Below, one piece after another: positions 5,046 to 5,763 of a stretch of DNA of 5,763 nt (its first letter is position 1; each line of letters begins with the position of its first letter). Under the pieces are notes generated by a model. It did not search any database and was not told the DNA's origin. It saw nothing but the letters and a program-made list of their open reading frames with translations. The DNA comes from Thermoprotei archaeon. Lineage in GTDB: Archaea > Thermoproteota > Thermoprotei_A > Sulfolobales > Ignisphaeraceae. The stretch lies in NCBI GenBank assembly GCA_003661865.1, contig QMWY01000088.1:1-5763 (forward strand), written 5' to 3'. The translations under genes were made by a program, and so were the position numbers.

Positions 5046-5497
5046 CAGAAACCTCCTCTCCAGCCACCGCGGGACCTACCGGGGTAGCGGCGCCTTGGGT
5101 ACGTGGCTCCGCCACGGCTCGGAGGCCTATAGCCCTCTACAGGCTTGGGCCCCTCCTCGGGGATCTCCTCAGCGGGTGGCGCTGCGCTATCTGGCTGCTC
5201 TGTGACTCGGCTGCTCCTACCTATGTTGGCCTGGACTTCTCCGCGGTACTGGGAAACCCATGCGTTTTCTATGAGCACAACCTCGTTCTTGCTCAGGGCA
5301 GACGCCTTGCTGCCCCAGGCAACGAGTTTCACTCGCCCACTGGAGTCCCCGACAAGGTACTCCCCTATGGTCCTCTGGCCAGCCCTAGTCATTATGCTCC
5401 TTATCCCCAGAGAATCTATGACCCGTACGACGATACTGACGTTCTCCATACCGGGCTTGAGGTCCTTCACCTGGGTTACGCGGGGGTTAACCCCCAT
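5045..5497 (-). CDS. ssb: Crenarchaeal single-stranded DNA-binding protein, single OB fold
   Basis: A 150-residue protein matching Sulfolobus SSB (148 residues), which coats single-stranded DNA in replication and repair. The OB fold spans ~10-98: VKDLKPGMENVSIVVRVID (10-28), GQRTIGEYLVGDSSGRVKLV (40-59), AWG (60-62) and VVLIENAWVSQYRGEVQANI (73-92). Trp61, Trp80 and Tyr84 align with the DNA-stacking aromatics Trp56, Trp75 and Phe79 of the Sulfolobus protein, with Phe replaced by Tyr. After an acidic-proline linker (101-120) comes an Arg-Gly-aromatic tail ending GGWRGGF; the acidic end of the Sulfolobus tail is missing. I chose ATG 5497 because GGAGGAGGAG directly precedes it and the length fits. 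ATG 5512 (adding MSEEE) is possible. The frame runs open to GTG 5731, but a TATA box at 5562-5570 makes that extension unlikely. It heads the unit ssb-PqqD-(adk-Lrp). Confidence 0.93.
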   Translation of the reverse strand: MGVNPRVTQVKDLKPGMENVSIVVRVIDSLGIRSIMTRAGQRTIGEYLVGDSSGRVKLVAWGSKASALSKNEVVLIENAWVSQYRGEVQANIGRSSRVTEQPDSAAPPAEEIPEEGPKPVEGYRPPSRGGATYPRRRYPGRSRGGWRGGF

Positions 5498-5507
5498 CTC
5501 CTCCTCC
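5498..5507 (-). promoter_or_regulatory. Shine-Dalgarno that decides the ssb start
   Basis: GGAGGAGGAG directly abuts the ATG at 5497, which puts its GGAGG core about 5 nt upstream at normal distance. The ATG at 5512 lies before it and has no comparable signal. Translated from 5512, these bases would encode Glu-Glu-Glu. Confidence 0.6.
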
Positions 5508-5561
5508 GACATGTACTTCAACTCGGGTCGAATTCGTTCGCACGCTACCTTGCTCACCAGC

Positions 5562-5570
5562 CTTTTTAAG
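5562..5570 (-). promoter_or_regulatory. TATA box of the ssb operon
   Basis: On the minus strand CTTAAAAAG is an archaeal TATA-box-like element in otherwise GC-rich DNA, with GGGAATG before it in the place of a BRE. Initiation ~26 bp further on falls near 5540, giving a leader of ~28 nt to ATG 5512 or ~43 nt to ATG 5497, the latter including the Shine-Dalgarno. Confidence 0.6.
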
Positions 5571-5763
5571 CATTCCCTCTCATCGGGTCCAACAGCCACC
5601 GCCTCATCACGCGCCTCAGTGTGGTCAAGACTCTTCATCCCCCTGAGGTCTAAAGGGACGCTGGGGAATTCCCGTGGCGTTACGCGAGTACTGCCCTCTT
5701 TACCTCTCCCTAGGGCCCGCTCTAGAACCACTCGCCTACCCCAAGCCTGGTAATGTGCATAGG
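5571..5763. other. Stretch upstream of ssb with no supportable gene
   Basis: On the minus strand an open frame runs through from GTG 5731 into ssb, but its 73-78 extra codons resemble nothing I know and contain the ssb TATA box. A plus-strand frame here is the shadow of ssb. I see no tRNA. Two small palindromes (CCCTAGGG 5708-5715 and GGGAATTCCC 5664-5673) are within chance. A C/D-box-like string lies at 5583-5641 on the minus strand, with an imperfect C box and no true D box. The next gene presumably begins beyond the window. Confidence 0.5.

Noticed and set aside
5529..5536. CGAATTCG palindrome near the predicted ssb transcription start
   Set aside because: Eight-base perfect palindromes are expected about twenty times in a window this size; flanks do not extend it.
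5664..5673. GGGAATTCCC palindrome upstream of ssb
   Set aside because: Ten-base perfect palindromes are expected several times by chance, and it lies ~95 bp upstream of the TATA box with no partner copy.
5145..5753. 202-codon plus-strand frame opposite ssb and its promoter
   Set aside because: It is long only because the opposite strand is GC-rich coding DNA; Ser/Arg/Leu-rich with no motif.
5701..5763. Possible tRNA or next-gene start at the right edge
   Set aside because: No GGTTCGA-type T-loop or cloverleaf pairing is visible, and an ATG at 5753 is too close to the edge to judge.

Overview
The window looks like chromosomal DNA from a hyperthermophilic crenarchaeon. It is GC-rich, packed with genes, uses AGG/AGA arginine and ATA isoleucine codons heavily, and uses GTG and TTG starts. 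Its gene set is archaeal: a Sulfolobus-type single-OB-fold SSB, a PAC2-family proteasome chaperone homologue, a small archaeal Hsp20, an Lrp/AsnC regulator and archaeal-style RtcA. A Sulfolobus-type SSB argues against Thermoproteales, which generally lack it. A bacterial-type zinc-lid adenylate kinase argues against Sulfolobus-like organisms. Something near Desulfurococcales is my best guess, and this placement is inference. Nothing suggests a plasmid, phage, insertion sequence or CRISPR array.

Left block (1-2497). A 5'-truncated RtcA (RNA 3'-phosphate cyclase) runs rightward. It meets, tail to tail with a 14-bp overlap, a leftward operon whose last gene encodes a THUMP-domain protein with a SPOUT-like C-terminal half, a probable RNA methyltransferase of unknown target. 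Upstream in that operon come a small heat-shock protein and, overlapping it by ATGA, a PAC2 protein ending in Leu-Tyr-Thr. That ending fits the HbYX motif used to dock on 20S proteasomes.

Middle (3271-3562). A 52-bp divergent promoter region separates the PAC2 operon from a rightward gene for a 79-residue MoaD/ThiS/SAMP-type beta-grasp protein ending in Gly-Gly. A ubiquitin-like protein facing a proteasome-chaperone/Hsp20 operon is the most suggestive arrangement here.

Right block (3538-5763). Four leftward genes follow in the order ssb, PqqD-like, adenylate kinase and Lrp/AsnC regulator. ssb and the PqqD-like gene overlap by one base (TGATG). adk lies 36 bp on and the regulator 11 bp after it. 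A good TATA box and a strong Shine-Dalgarno place the ssb start well inside a longer open frame. The last ~190 bases, upstream of the ssb promoter, hold no gene I can support.

Overall this is mostly housekeeping: RNA end processing and modification, protein quality control, nucleotide balance and ssDNA protection. I found no clearly new multi-gene system. The items most worth following are the ubiquitin-like/PAC2/Hsp20 neighbourhood, the orphan PqqD-like protein tied to ssb, the THUMP-SPOUT protein, and a 12-bp palindrome over the start of the Lrp-type gene.
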